Source of the DNA: Centropus unirufus
Taxonomy: Eukaryota > Chordata > Aves > Cuculiformes > Centropidae
DNA length: 64,000 nt
Direction: 5' to 3'
NCBI GenBank assembly: GCA_013397695.1
Contig: VYZI01000347.1
Span: forward strand, 30,222-94,221
Shown: one piece after another, positions 25,401 to 34,420 of the stretch
How the letters are laid out: each line of letters opens with the position of its first letter
Numbering within the stretch: position 1 is the first letter of the stretch
The notes under the pieces: generated by a model
The model's input: only the letters and a program-made list of their open reading frames with translations
What the model was told of the DNA's origin: nothing
Database searches by the model: none
Program-made: the position numbers and the translations under genes

Positions 25401-28400
25401 GAGGTACTTAAGGATATGGTTTAGTGGCAGACAGGTATGGTTGATGATCTCAAAGGTCTTTCCAACCTGGTGATTATGCAATTCTGTAAATTTGAACATA
25501 ACTTTTTTGAAGAAAAGTATCCTTTTTGAATCCTCCATCAGTGAACAGCTGTGAGGAAGAGACTACTGTAAGGTATTCCATCACTGTTCTATGTGATACT
25601 TTATCAGAGGTGAGCGAAAAAACCCTTGTGTATACAGAGGTTTCCAACATTTTGTTCAGGAGGGCACTTAATGGTGTGGTGTTTAGGTTCTGGTCATGTA
25701 GTGGACTTAATGGGCAGCCCAGTGTCTCAGTTTGGTGGATATACTATGATCCCTGCAACTACTATGGCTTCAAAAGCTTTGCAGGCTGTAGGGGATGTGG
25801 AGAGAAGGCTCATTTTCGGCTCTAGTGGTTTAGTGGATGCTTCCATAAGGCAGGTGTGGAGCCTTTAGGAAAATCGAGCATCCAGCTTAAAGGAGCTAAG
25901 GACAACTACAAAGTTTCTCAGTAAGTCTGAAACAGTCAACTGAATAACCACAGCCTGGGAACCGCGTGCCTGGCAACAGTTGTGTAGAACAGGGCATGAG
26001 GATCTTGTGTTAGAAGTTAAATCTAAGACATCTGTGACAATGGGAAAGGTTCCAGGGTGTAGCAGGAGCATCAGCTGTGGGATCCAGGAGACAGCCTGGC
26101 TGCTTTGCTTAGTTAGGGGTAAGGCCTCAGCTAAAGCACCGCATCCAGTTCTACGGGCTGCATTTCCAAAAAGCTGTGCATCACCTGGAGAGAGTTGGAG
26201 GAGACACTGCAATAACTGGAGGACATGCCAGAAGAAAAGGCTGCTGGCATTTGTGGCTGAGTGAAAAGAAAATTAAAGTGATAAATGAGGAATCCTTCAA
26301 ATACGAAGGACAGTACAGCCCATTCTGCACATGTAATGAGAGTAAGGAACCTCCAGCTAAAACTCTGGCAATTTAGGTTTTATGTTAGGGGGAAATTTAC
26401 TCCTGTACCAGTACAGATAATTATGACAGACAGTGATTGCTGAGGAAGTCCTGAGAACTCCCCGCTGGAAGGGTTTTAGGAACAGGTCAAGCACTGACCT
26501 GTGGGGAGTGATCTAAGGAAGAGTTGCTTTGTCTGATGGAAGAGGAATGGATTACAGGACCTGCTGCCACTGGGTGAAATTCTAACCATGGCCTGGTTGT
26601 CTGTGTTTGCAAACACTGTCGGGCCTTTTACCTTGGCCTTGGGGCTGCAGTTTGCCTGCTCAGTCACCATTCGGTCAGTAATGTGCATCTTCTCCACATT
26701 AGCACAGCTGCCACCAGTATCTCAGTCTTGGGATTTCTGTTCCTGGATACCTGAACTTTTCCGTTGACCACTGCATTTGTTTTCCTGCAGTTCTCTCCTC
26801 CTTTTGCCAAACTGGAGGATTACGTTATATCGAACACACTAATCCTATGTCAATATTCAGATGCTCTGTGAAAAGTAATGAATTGGGCCTCTCTGAATTT
26901 TGGGAAGTTTGATAAAGCAATATTATCTTCATTTTTCCCCTTGAGAAACTGAGGCAGAGGGAAGTCCTGCTGTACCCTGCCCCGTTCCGGCCAGACAAGG
27001 GTAGGAAAGGGGAGAGCCTTGAAAAGGAATGAGGAAAGTGGAATGTAAATCTTGTTGGACAGTTTAGACACCACGGTTTGCAAATGGAGATAAAAGTGAT
27101 TTGTTTTCCCGTTTGTATTTTATGGTGCAGACTGTAATTGATGCAGTTTGTAACGGAATACAGTGCCCTCTAATCCAGACAATAATTCAGTCCCGTAATA
27201 TCACCTTGCCTCCTCTTCCTATCGAATCTTTAAAGGGCTGGATGCTGGAAAAGTGGTGCTATGCCTACTTGTTCCTGAGGCTTGGGTGTTCTAATAAATA
27301 TGTCTGGGACTGCTTGCAAGCACTTCCATGGAGTAATGAAGAAGGGCTTTGGAGACCTCTTCCAGTGCGGAACTATCCCTGGATTCCCAAGGCAGAGTCA
27401 GGTGTACCCACATCGGTTCTGACAGGTGTTTGTGTCAGTGCTGCCCAGCAACCCCCAGTGCTGGTTCTTCACTTTGTGTTCTGCCCCTGTGGAGGACAGA
27501 ATTTCTTTCCTACAGCGGCTTTCCCTTCTGCTTAACCTGTCTTTTTCCAAATGTCACCTCTGAAGGACAGTTGCCATTTATGTCTTTCAGGATTTCTTGG
27601 GTACAGCAGCTCCTCCTCCTCTACTGCCTCCTTGGAAGGCAAGCAGAATTACTCCAGGAAGCAGAACTCAACCAGCAGTAATAAAAAGGCAGCAACGAGA
27701 ACGTCTTCTGCCTCATCTAAAACCAGTGCTGGTACGGTTTTACTGTTTCCCTGAGGGGTCTTCTCACAGGCGGGATGTCACTGCTTTATCAAATGCTTAC
27801 GTAGAACCACTCATGCTGTTTTGGAAGCCGCGATGGCTCAAGACAGGCTCTTGGGGCCTTAAACCTAAGTTTGGCAACTTTTTAGAACGTCTTCAAGCAG
27901 GGAAGTATTCCTAGAGTTGGTTACTGCAGAGGAATGGCTGCAGTGCACGGTGTTTGTGCTGAAGCAAAGCAATTCTTTGCCCAAGCACAATTTGTGGTGT
28001 GATGCCATGTGATTAAAGGAATGCTGTGTGCAGGAGCAGCCTCTGTGTGCCCATCACTTGGCTCACAGCCTAAGACTGCCTTAAATTCTAAAGACACATC
28101 ATTGATTTCCGATCTCATTCTTTTGAACAGGGTTGCATAGCTCTTCTCCAGCTACGAGGAAAACCCCTTTTGATGAAGGAGAAATCCAGGTTGGAGACAG
28201 AGTGCTGGTGGTAGGACAGAGGACCGGCATTGTTAGATTTTGTGGGACGACAAAATTTGCACCAGGTACTTGCAATACTCGTGTGTGTTACAGAATCCCT
28301 ACAGAACAGCTTGCACGTGACGACATGAAGTTAAAAGAACGCTTCCTTCTTTCTCAATCCCTCCAAAAGAATTCTAAACTTGCTGGTTTTATTTGTTATA

Positions 28401-31400
28401 ATTCTGTCTCTGTGATGCTACATGGAATATTTTTTACTTTAATGTGACTGCCAGGAAAACATGGTAGCTTAAAATGTGACTTTTACTTGTCCACTGCCAT
28501 GACTTAAGTAGGAGAAATATTTTGCTGTCCAGGTGCTGTTGCAGAGCTTTCTGGAAACCCTCGGTTAAGTCTCCAAAGTGAGATCACCATCACCAAGCAA
28601 GCCTTTCTGACACAGCTCACCTCTAGTGATACTGGTGCTCTGTGTCACAAGATCTGTCTCATTCTTGAAGACACCAACGAGATTAGAGGGTAATTGCAAA
28701 CATTTAAATCTCAGCTAACGAACCTTTAGGTCACAGGACAGATGAAAAGTTACAAGCGTCTCAATAAGCTCCAAACTCTAGCACTGTTTTCCCCTTCTGC
28801 CTTTCAGCTCCTCCTTTCCCTTTCAGAAAAACACATTGCAGTGGCTCCAAGTGTTTCCAAAGGGAAGTGAGTTGTTCTGAATTACAGAATGCCCATCCTT
28901 TCTAAAACATTCTGTGTTCTTTAGTCCTTGTCTGTAATCTTATCCTTGCAAGAGTAACACCAATGCTCACCAACTGGCTTTGTGGGAGTGCAAGGCCTCT
29001 CGCTACAAGAAGGATCTTGAGGGGCTGGCGTGTCTCCAGGGGCAGTGAGGCTGGTGAAGGGACTGGAGAACAAGCCTTGTGAGAGGTGGCTGAGGGAACT
29101 GGGCCCCTAGAGCTAGCCCTTTGAAAAGGAGGCTGAGGGGAGACCTTATCACACCTACAACTGCCTTGAGAGCAGGGTGTAGCGAGGTGGGTGTTGGTCT
29201 CCTCTTCCAAGTAACAAGCGATAGGATGGGAGGAAATTGCCTCAAGTTGTGCCAGGGGATTTTTTAGATATTAGGAAACATTTCTTCACTGAAAAGGTTC
29301 TCGGGCACTGGCAGAGGCTGCACAGGGAGGTGATGGAGTCCCCCATCCCTGAAGATTTTTAAAAGATGGGTGGATGAGGTGCTCAGGGAAATGGTTAAGT
29401 AGCGAACAGGTATGGGTGGACTTGATGATCTCAAAGGTCTCTTCCAACCAAACGATTCCATGATTCCAAATGCAACCTGTTTGATGGGAGGTGGCAATGC
29501 GCGCTCTCAATGCTTGGTGGCATCAATATTTTAAAAGAACGTTAGAATGATTGAATGTAGGATTGTGGCACAGGCTGCCTATTTTTTATTCTCTCCCCTT
29601 CTCCAGTGTCCTGACTTAAGCTACTGCAATTAACTGATTCCAGCACTTCCACATGATCACTCCTGCCTTCAGGTGGTTGCTTACAAAGTGATCAATGAGA
29701 AAAGGGCTGATTTTCCAAACACACTAAAACAAGTGTAAAATCGGAACGGTTCAACAGGGTGAGTCTTCTCACCCTTCTCACAGGTTAGGGAATGAAATAG
29801 CTTTAAGAAACCCATGGCATTGTAAGAAGTGAGGATGGGAAGATGACAAATCTTCACTCTTCGTGAACCCAGTAACTTACAGAAAATGACAGATGCATTT
29901 TTAAATGTTTCTGTTTCAATGTGCGTCACCTCCATCCCCAGAGGGGTAAGAAAAGCATGAGGTGGCACCTGGAGCCATGGTTTAGAAGGCACAATGTTGT
30001 TGGCCTGGATGAACTTAGAGGTCTTTTCCAACCTTTATGATAGTGCTCTGGGAACCCAAACTGTGTTTCCTTTGCTGCAATGCAGAACTTTATTTAATTC
30101 TAAAAACAGGAAGGGGAGAATTTCTGTTGTACTGAGCCCTCTGAACGCATGAGCTGTCGCTGCTGGGCTTCGCCAGCTGTAATTAGAATTCCCATGTTAT
30201 CCAGTGCCTTCGTACCAAGTGACTTGAATTAAATTTGGAGTCTTTTGGGGATGGATGGCATACGGGCTGGTAATGGAGTATGAAATCTAACACCTTTCCA
30301 TAATTAGCTCCCATTTATCACTGGTTGAGAATGATCACACTTATTAACACCCAGATGCCTGCGCAGGGTTTTGTATGGAATGAACTGCCAGCCAGTTCTG
30401 GTCCTTCCACCCTCCTGCCCGTATCGTAGGACCAGCTTTGCCATTTGTGTTAATTAGAGCTTGCTTGATGGAGAGAAGGAACAAATTAATATCAAAACTG
30501 TGATTTTTAGCGTTGATGATCTCAGATGAGGCGTGAACCTGGCAGTCTGGGGACTGAAGAGGGAGCCTTGGACCTTCCTTCATGGAGGAAGAGGGAGCAC
30601 TGCTGCTCTTTCTCACCTCTCTTCTGTCAAATAGCCCCTGTCACATCGCTAACGTTCCAAGTGGCTTCGGTGTATATATCCAAGGTTTCATCTTGTCTAT
30701 GTGAACTAAAACGGCATATAAAATTGCTGAGATGATTAGATTTATTCTGATATGGAGTTTTACATAGTCACACAGTTATTTTGCACATGTATTTATGATG
30801 ATGATCTACCTAGACAGCCTCTAATTAGAAGCTGTCTCCTTGATGTGGGTGAACACCAACTGTACCCACTGTCCAGAGAAAGAAAAAGCTGTGGTAATTT
30901 GTTCAAAATTCCTTGGTTTTACTGTTTTGGAATGTAGGATTCTGGTGTGGAATCGAATTGGACAAGCCTCACGGGAAGAACGATGGCTCGATGGGAGGTG
31001 TTCAGTACTTCCAATGCCTTCCCAGATACGGGATTTTTGCCCCGCCGTCTCGGGTACAGAGGTAAGCACTGCAGCTGGTTTTGCCTTTGTGTTGCCAAAC
31101 ACTTTTGTACTGTGTTTCCGGTTGGAAACGAGGTTTTACTGCAGATATGGAAGAACTAAGTGTTCTTCTCTGCTAATGGGAGCTGATAACCTCTGTTAAA
31201 AACCTGGTGGGGTTTGAGCAGCCTTTTGAAAGCAGAATATCAATTGGAAGTGCAGCTTCCCCTCTTCTTCCTGCAGCCACTGCAGGTATTTGCACTCCAG
31301 GGTCTCTGTTTCCAATACAGTCTGTATTCATGAAACTTTCCTGCCGTTTCCTAGTCCTGCTGCACTGATCTAAGCGTGATTGTAAAAGGAAGTGGTCCTG

Positions 31401-33555
31401 GGACATGATGGGAAGTGCTATTCTCATTCTGGCTTACTGCACAGAGGAACGAAAGCGTCCATTGCAGTGTAGTCTCTTCACTTGGGGTCGGGCAGAACAT
31501 CCAAGGAACACTGCTCCCTCCTCCTGTATTTGTGTCCAGTTACTCTGCCAGATGTGTTCTTGCTTTTCTTCCCCTGAGTACCCTGGCTCAGGAAAATGCT
31601 GAAGAACTTGCTGCAAAATTTCACGTGCTGTCTCGCTGAGCAAAGGGCAAGTACCTGGAATAAACCAGCTTGCTCCGGGCCGCTCTTCTGTACCAGCCTG
31701 ATTGCAGCTGAAACAATGTCTCCTGGTGGTGGATGGAGAAGGGGAGGAATCAGAACTTAATGAACATTTGATGGGAAGGACTCCAGTTGTAGGTGTGTGC
31801 GGAGTTGAGCTGGAATGACTTTTGTTGTGTTACTGCTTTTCAGACTGGCTGGTTCTCTGGATTCTCTCGCAGAGACCTCCTCGAGTAAAATGAACCACAC
31901 TTTTCCAGGTAGGAGCATAGGAGGCTGTGATTCAGCTTAGCTCACCTGCTGCAGGCGGCTGTTCTGCACCCAGAACCCACTGCACAAAGCCAGCTTCACT
32001 GCAAGCACAACAGATTTTCAAGGAGCCCAAATGCCAGCCAGGAGTCTGGCTGGTCCTTTCCTAAAACATAGCCTGCAGGAATGCTGTTATTAACCCTGCT
32101 CTGCAGAAATAATGATGTCGGAGTTAAGATTCTCTTACTGTGCTTTTCTCTTCTTTCTCTGTTGTGTTCTGATCAGAGTTAACTGTAAAGGGAACCTGTT
32201 CCTTAATCTGAATTGAGATTGATGAAGGCATCAGGGTAAGGAGGGGTCCATATGGAATTACTAAACCTTCTGACAGTTCCTGGAAGTAATTATTTCTCTT
32301 TCTGCTTACCTAAGGTTTCTGTGAAAAGGCTGCTTCAGATCACCCTTTTTGGGTTTCCTTAATTGCATTCCTGTCCTCCCAAAACCAGAGTGTGCTATGG
32401 ACATCACTTTCACGAGCAGTTTCTTCACTCATTTCCAGATTGGAATGGGAGAAAGTGCAGCAAATGTAGTGAAAGCGGCATAGCTGAAACCACACAGAAC
32501 GGGAGGTGATAAGGGATTGGGTGCTTAAGGAGTCCTACACAGCTTATGAGTGTTTCCCTTAGGTTTCAGACGCAGCCGCAGCACCACCTCTGCATCTTTA
32601 CAGAAGGAGATGAGCAGAAGGAATTCCTTTGCCAGGTGAGTGTTCCAAGGGTGCCGTGTCTGGGTGCGCTGGCTGTTAGTGCTGCTGTTCGTGTTCAAAG
32701 GCAAATCTTTACACGTGTGTCATATCCAGTATTGAACATATCCATGTTCATTTTTTGTCCTCCCAGCACGGATCAGTACTAGACTGCTTCTCTGTGGAAG
32801 TGCAGTCCTGGAATTCAGGTTGGCATTCAGATTGTTTTCCAGGTGTTCATCACTGTGTGTTCTCCAAATTCTGGTGACCTCACACAGCTGGAATGCAGGG
32901 GACCTTGTGGAAGGCTTTCACTTTGTCCTGGTGATCCTGACTGGTGCTTGCGGCCTAAAGCTGTTTGGGCTGAACTCTTCCAAGTCCCAGACAGTGTTTG
33001 TACTGCTTAATTTATTATCACGTGCAGTAAATACAGTGGATCCTAGCATCAGGTGACAGGAAATGTCTCGCATATTTCAGTTAATGTTAGGACAGGTTTT
33101 TCTGGTGACATGAGATCAAATCCCAGTTTTCTTTATGAAGGGATTTGAGTTTTTCCCAGTCCTTCACCAACTTACAGATTCGCCTTGGGCACTTTATAGA
33201 AAAAATGACTTTTCCCTCTCTTTTTTTCCTAATCAGATCCAAAAACTCTGTGTTGCGGCGCAGCTGGAGTAACACCCCTACAGCTCACGAGGGACCAGTG
33301 AAGCTGCACGAAGGCTCTCAGGTTCTGCTGACCAGCTCCAATGAAATGGGGACAATCAGGTACATTGGCCCTACGGACTTTGCGCCAGGAATATGGCTCG
33401 GACTCGAGCTCCGAAGTGCCAAGGGGAAGAATGATGGCTCCGTGGGGGAAAAGCGTTACTTCACCTGTAAGCTGAACCATGGGGTCTTAGTTCGGCCCAG
33501 CAGAGTAACCTATCGTGGGATTAATGGGGCAAAACTTGTGGATGATATTTGCTGA
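7272..33555 (+). CDS. CLIP4: CLIP4, CAP-Gly domain-containing linker protein 4 (whole spliced CDS, 15 coding exons)
   Basis: The spliced coding sequence joins 7272-7404, 9963-10102, 10985-11078, 11919-12080, 15055-15173, 17566-17802, 21752-21887, 22583-22723, 24182-24265, 27591-27731, 28131-28265, 30938-31061, 31844-31908, 32563-32635 and 33237-33555. All junctions are GT-AG and in phase, giving 700 residues; human CLIP4 is about 705. Order of parts: a conserved N-terminus, ankyrin repeats (about 65-250), CAP-Gly 1 (about 284-350, GKNNG at 322-326), a Ser/Lys-rich linker, CAP-Gly 2 (about 482-548, GKNDG at 519-523), a second Ser-rich linker, and CAP-Gly 3 (about 617-688, GKNDG at 658-662). 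CAP-Gly domains bind the EEY/F-type C-termini of tubulin and plus-end proteins, so a microtubule-associated cytoplasmic role is expected, although CLIP4 itself is little studied. The start is fixed by an in-frame TAG six bases upstream and by the family N-terminus MTIEDLPEP. Identification rests on close residue-by-residue agreement with the human protein as I recall it. Confidence 0.97.
9963..10102 (+). CDS. CLIP4: CLIP4 exon 4
   Basis: Residues 45-91, with acceptor TTCTTAACAG|AG and donor ATGAG|GTGAGG. It encodes the highly conserved segment with FFDPNDA and LFAILRQWVPQVQQN, leading into the ankyrin region. Nearly every residue agrees with human CLIP4. Confidence 0.96.
10985..11078 (+). CDS. 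CLIP4: CLIP4 exon 5 (ankyrin repeat)
   Basis: Residues 92-122 plus one base, with acceptor TCTCTTAG|ATC and donor TATTG|GTGAGT. It encodes GCNVNDRDGLTDMTLLHY, an ankyrin motif with the TLLH variant of the TPLH signature. Confidence 0.96.
11919..12080 (+). CDS. CLIP4: CLIP4 exon 6 (ankyrin repeat)
   Basis: Residues 123-176, with acceptor CCTTGCAG|GT and donor AAAAG|GTAGGC. It contains LIDLGAD, then NALHYAAYFDVPEL, a clear ankyrin helix-turn-helix. Confidence 0.96.
12530..12563 (+). repeat. 20-bp partial tandem duplication in CLIP4 intron 6
   Basis: TATCCAGAAGGTT is repeated with a 20-base period at 12531 and 12551. Confidence 0.85.
15055..15173 (+). CDS. CLIP4: CLIP4 exon 7 (ankyrin repeat)
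   Basis: Residues 177-216, with acceptor TTCATTGCAG|AT and donor TTTAGG|GTAAGG. It contains GTALHIAAFNLCTGAVKCLL, followed by EHGANP, the best match to the ankyrin consensus in the protein. Confidence 0.97.
16065..16960 (+). mobile_element. CR1 LINE reverse transcriptase fragment in CLIP4 intron 7
   Basis: The conceptual product shows CR1 reverse transcriptase blocks: CKAFDMVPHN, GSVLGPVLFNIF and KFAGDTTLSGAV. The catalytic FADD box reads FAGD, and the frame shifts near 16450-16480, so it is dead. The usual 3' UTR and tail are missing. Confidence 0.9.
17566..17802 (+). CDS. CLIP4: CLIP4 exon 8 (end of ankyrin region, start of CAP-Gly 1)
   Basis: Residues 217-295, with acceptor GTTTCCACAG|AAT and donor ACAGAAG|GTACGA, phase 0 at both ends. 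It begins NDKGQIPADVVPDPVDMP and ends LGDRVVIAGQK, the first strand of CAP-Gly 1. Confidence 0.96.
18700..19302 (+). mobile_element. CR1 LINE 3' fragment in CLIP4 intron 8
   Basis: CTGCACCTTGAATACTGGAT, CATCCAGAGGAGGGCAACCA, and a 3' end GGTCTTTTCCAACTGAAACC followed by ATTCTGTGATTTT. Sense to CLIP4. Confidence 0.9.
21450..21612 (-). mobile_element. CR1 LINE fragment in CLIP4 intron 8, minus orientation
   Basis: GACCTTTGAGATCATCGAGT, then CTCCAGGGATGGTGACTCAG: the reversed CR1 3' region without its tail. It lies about 140 bases before exon 9. Confidence 0.8.
21752..21887 (+). CDS. CLIP4: CLIP4 exon 9 (core of CAP-Gly 1)
   Basis: Residues 296-340 plus one base, with acceptor CTGTTTTAG|GTT and donor AGCATG|GTAAGA. 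It carries the CAP-Gly core: RFCGTTEFASGQWAGVELD, then GKNNG at residues 322-326, the binding groove for acidic-aromatic C-termini. Confidence 0.97.
22583..22723 (+). CDS. CLIP4: CLIP4 exon 10 (end of CAP-Gly 1, Ser/Lys-rich linker)
   Basis: Residues 341-387, with acceptor TTTTCCCCAG|GT and donor TTCTG|GTGAGT. GIFAPLSKISK closes CAP-Gly 1. The rest is a basic, Ser-rich segment that differs much from human except for the KKIDV..HITSKVN end. Confidence 0.94.
22870..22972 (+). mobile_element. CR1 LINE 3' tail in CLIP4 intron 10
   Basis: GATGATCTTTAAGGTCCCCT, then AAACTATTCTATGATTCTG and a second TTCTATGATTCTG. Only the last 100 bases of a CR1 copy, with two tail units. Confidence 0.85.
24182..24265 (+). 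CDS. CLIP4: CLIP4 exon 11 (linker)
   Basis: Residues 388-415, with acceptor TTTTTATAG|GC and donor AAGATG|GTAAAT. This is a low-conservation linker; the KKD.ASE motif is shared with human. The donor is weaker than its neighbours, so exon skipping would be plausible; the exon is 84 bp and skipping it keeps the frame. Confidence 0.88.
24985..25490 (+). mobile_element. CR1 LINE 3' fragment in CLIP4 intron 11
   Basis: GGCTGCACCTTGAATACTGG, GGGGAGACCTTATCACTGCC and GATGATCTCAAAGGTCTTTC mark a sense-oriented CR1 3' end with a decayed tail. Confidence 0.9.
25980..26560 (+). mobile_element. Possible old, strongly diverged CR1-like remnant in CLIP4 intron 11
   Basis: GCACCGCATCCAGTTCTACG and CACCTGGAGAGAGTTGGAGG resemble the same CR1 region as at 24985-25100 but with many changes. 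The boundaries are uncertain. Confidence 0.4.
27591..27731 (+). CDS. CLIP4: CLIP4 exon 12 (Ser-rich linker)
   Basis: Residues 416-462, with acceptor TGTCTTTCAG|GA and donor GTGCTG|GTACGG. It encodes a run of Ser around GYSSSSSSTASLEGKQ, then basic NKKAATRTSSASS. Such Ser/basic linkers in CLIP proteins commonly help microtubule binding and are phosphorylated; that is inference here. Confidence 0.92.
28131..28265 (+). CDS. CLIP4: CLIP4 exon 13 (first half of CAP-Gly 2)
   Basis: Residues 463-507, with acceptor TTTTGAACAG|GG and donor CACCAG|GTACTT. It contains VGDRVLVVGQRTGIVRFCG, then TTKFAPG. It breaks CAP-Gly 2 at a different place from the breaks in CAP-Gly 1. Confidence 0.96.
28985..29472 (+). 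mobile_element. CR1 LINE 3' fragment in CLIP4 intron 13
   Basis: CCTCTCGCTACAAGAAGGAT, GGGGAGACCTTATCACACC, and an end GGTCTCTTCCAACCAAACGA followed by TTCCATGATTCC. Sense to CLIP4. Confidence 0.9.
29925..30045 (+). mobile_element. Short CR1 LINE 3' remnant in CLIP4 intron 13
   Basis: GCCATGGTTTAGAAGGC and TTAGAGGTCTTTTCCAACC are the CR1 end sequence; the tail has decayed. Confidence 0.65.
30938..31061 (+). CDS. CLIP4: CLIP4 exon 14 (second half of CAP-Gly 2)
   Basis: Residues 508-548, with acceptor GGAATGTAG|GA and donor ACAGAG|GTAAGC. It encodes FWCGIELDKPHGKNDGSMGG and YGIFAPPSRVQR. The GKNDG groove motif is intact. Confidence 0.97.
31844..31908 (+). CDS. CLIP4: CLIP4 exon 15 (linker)
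   Basis: Residues 549-570, with acceptor TGCTTTTCAG|A and donor TTTCCAG|GTAGGA. It encodes LAGSLDSLAETSSSKMNH, a Ser-rich linker matching the human TDSLDTLSE segment in outline. Confidence 0.92.
32563..32635 (+). CDS. CLIP4: CLIP4 exon 16 (Arg/Ser-rich linker)
   Basis: Residues 571-594, with acceptor TTTCCCTTAG|GT and donor TTGCCAG|GTGAGT. It encodes FRRSRSTTSASLQKEMSRRN, a basic Ser-rich segment with RRxS-type basophilic kinase sites, conserved in pattern with human. Confidence 0.94.
33237..33555 (+). CDS. CLIP4: CLIP4 exon 17, terminal coding exon with complete CAP-Gly 3
   Basis: Residues 595-700 and the TGA stop at 33553-33555; acceptor CCTAATCAG|A. It encodes an RRSWSNTPTA lead-in, then KLHEGSQVLLTSSNEMGTI, GIWLGLELRSAKGKNDGSV and the family C-terminus YRGINGAKLVDDIC. 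Unlike the first two, CAP-Gly 3 is encoded by a single exon. Confidence 0.98.
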
Positions 33556-34420
33556 GCCAGAAGGGGCTCTCACAGTAGGAAATAAGGATTGAGGGCACAG
33601 AAGGCCCCATCTAGAATGCAAACCTATTTTTAAATCATTAATTCTGCATTTGGATTTTCCATATATCAAAGTAAGTACCTGTGTGTGTAAAAATCTATAT
33701 TTTAATATATATACAAATTATATATAGAGAAAGTTGCACTAAGAAGCAAAGCTGCTGTTCTGTTTCTCCTGCTGGAGCAGCCCTTGCCTGGGAAGGGCAC
33801 TGCAAAAGCAGCGTGGCTTTCAGCTGCTTTGTTACTGGAATAATGCTCCAGTCGGAGAACACAAGCAGCCCTGCCATTCTCTGCAGGTGCTGGGTGATCC
33901 GTGCAGTGCTGAAACCATTTTTCTCTGTGCGGTAATGAACCGGTGACGCTCTGCACATCACCTGCAGAGGTGGCTGAGGTGGCTGGTGAGTGACAGCCTG
34001 GTGAGTGGGCGCTTTGGCAGGTCCAATACCGGCTGCTAGCAATAAGGAAGCAAAAAAAAAAAAAAAAGGTTCTTTTTTGAAGCGGCGGTGAAGTATTTTT
34101 GTATTTTATCATTTAGTGCCCCCTCCTCTGGCCCCTGCAGAGCACAAAAGGGCTGGTGAGCATGAGTCTTTGCGGCCACCCCTGTGCACAGCCGCAATTA
34201 AACAACAAAACCTTTCAAAGCACAACCACGCTGCGTGGCAGCGAGCGTAGGGAAAAGCACTTTCTATGTATGCGTTTGCAGAAAGAGCTGCATAGAGGAA
34301 GCACTCTCTAAACTGATGCACTTTGCGCTCTCCTGGAGAGCTTTCCCTTCCCCTGTGTGTGCTCGGGCTGTGAGCGGCGCAGTGTTCACGTGCGAATAAA
34401 GCCCGAGGGAAGTGTAATGA
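33556..34420 (+). other. CLIP4: CLIP4 3' UTR (end uncertain)
   Basis: The non-coding sequence after the stop is AT-rich with TATATATA-like stretches near 33690-33725. The end is set provisionally by the only AATAAA found on this strand before the ALK end (34395-34400). AT-rich, UTR-like sequence continues to about 35070, so a longer UTR is possible. Confidence 0.5.
34395..34400 (+). promoter_or_regulatory. CLIP4: Candidate CLIP4 poly(A) signal (AATAAA)
   Basis: This AATAAA is followed within about 70 bases by TG-rich sequence (CCTGTGTAAAC, GTTCCTGTGGGTC). A weaker ATTAAA lies at 34197-34202. Which is used cannot be told without transcript data. Confidence 0.45.

Noticed and set aside
27101..27535. 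144-codon plus-strand open frame upstream of CLIP4 exon 12
   Set aside because: It is intronic, has no recognisable domain, and shows no splice link to the CLIP4 frame. Treated as chance.
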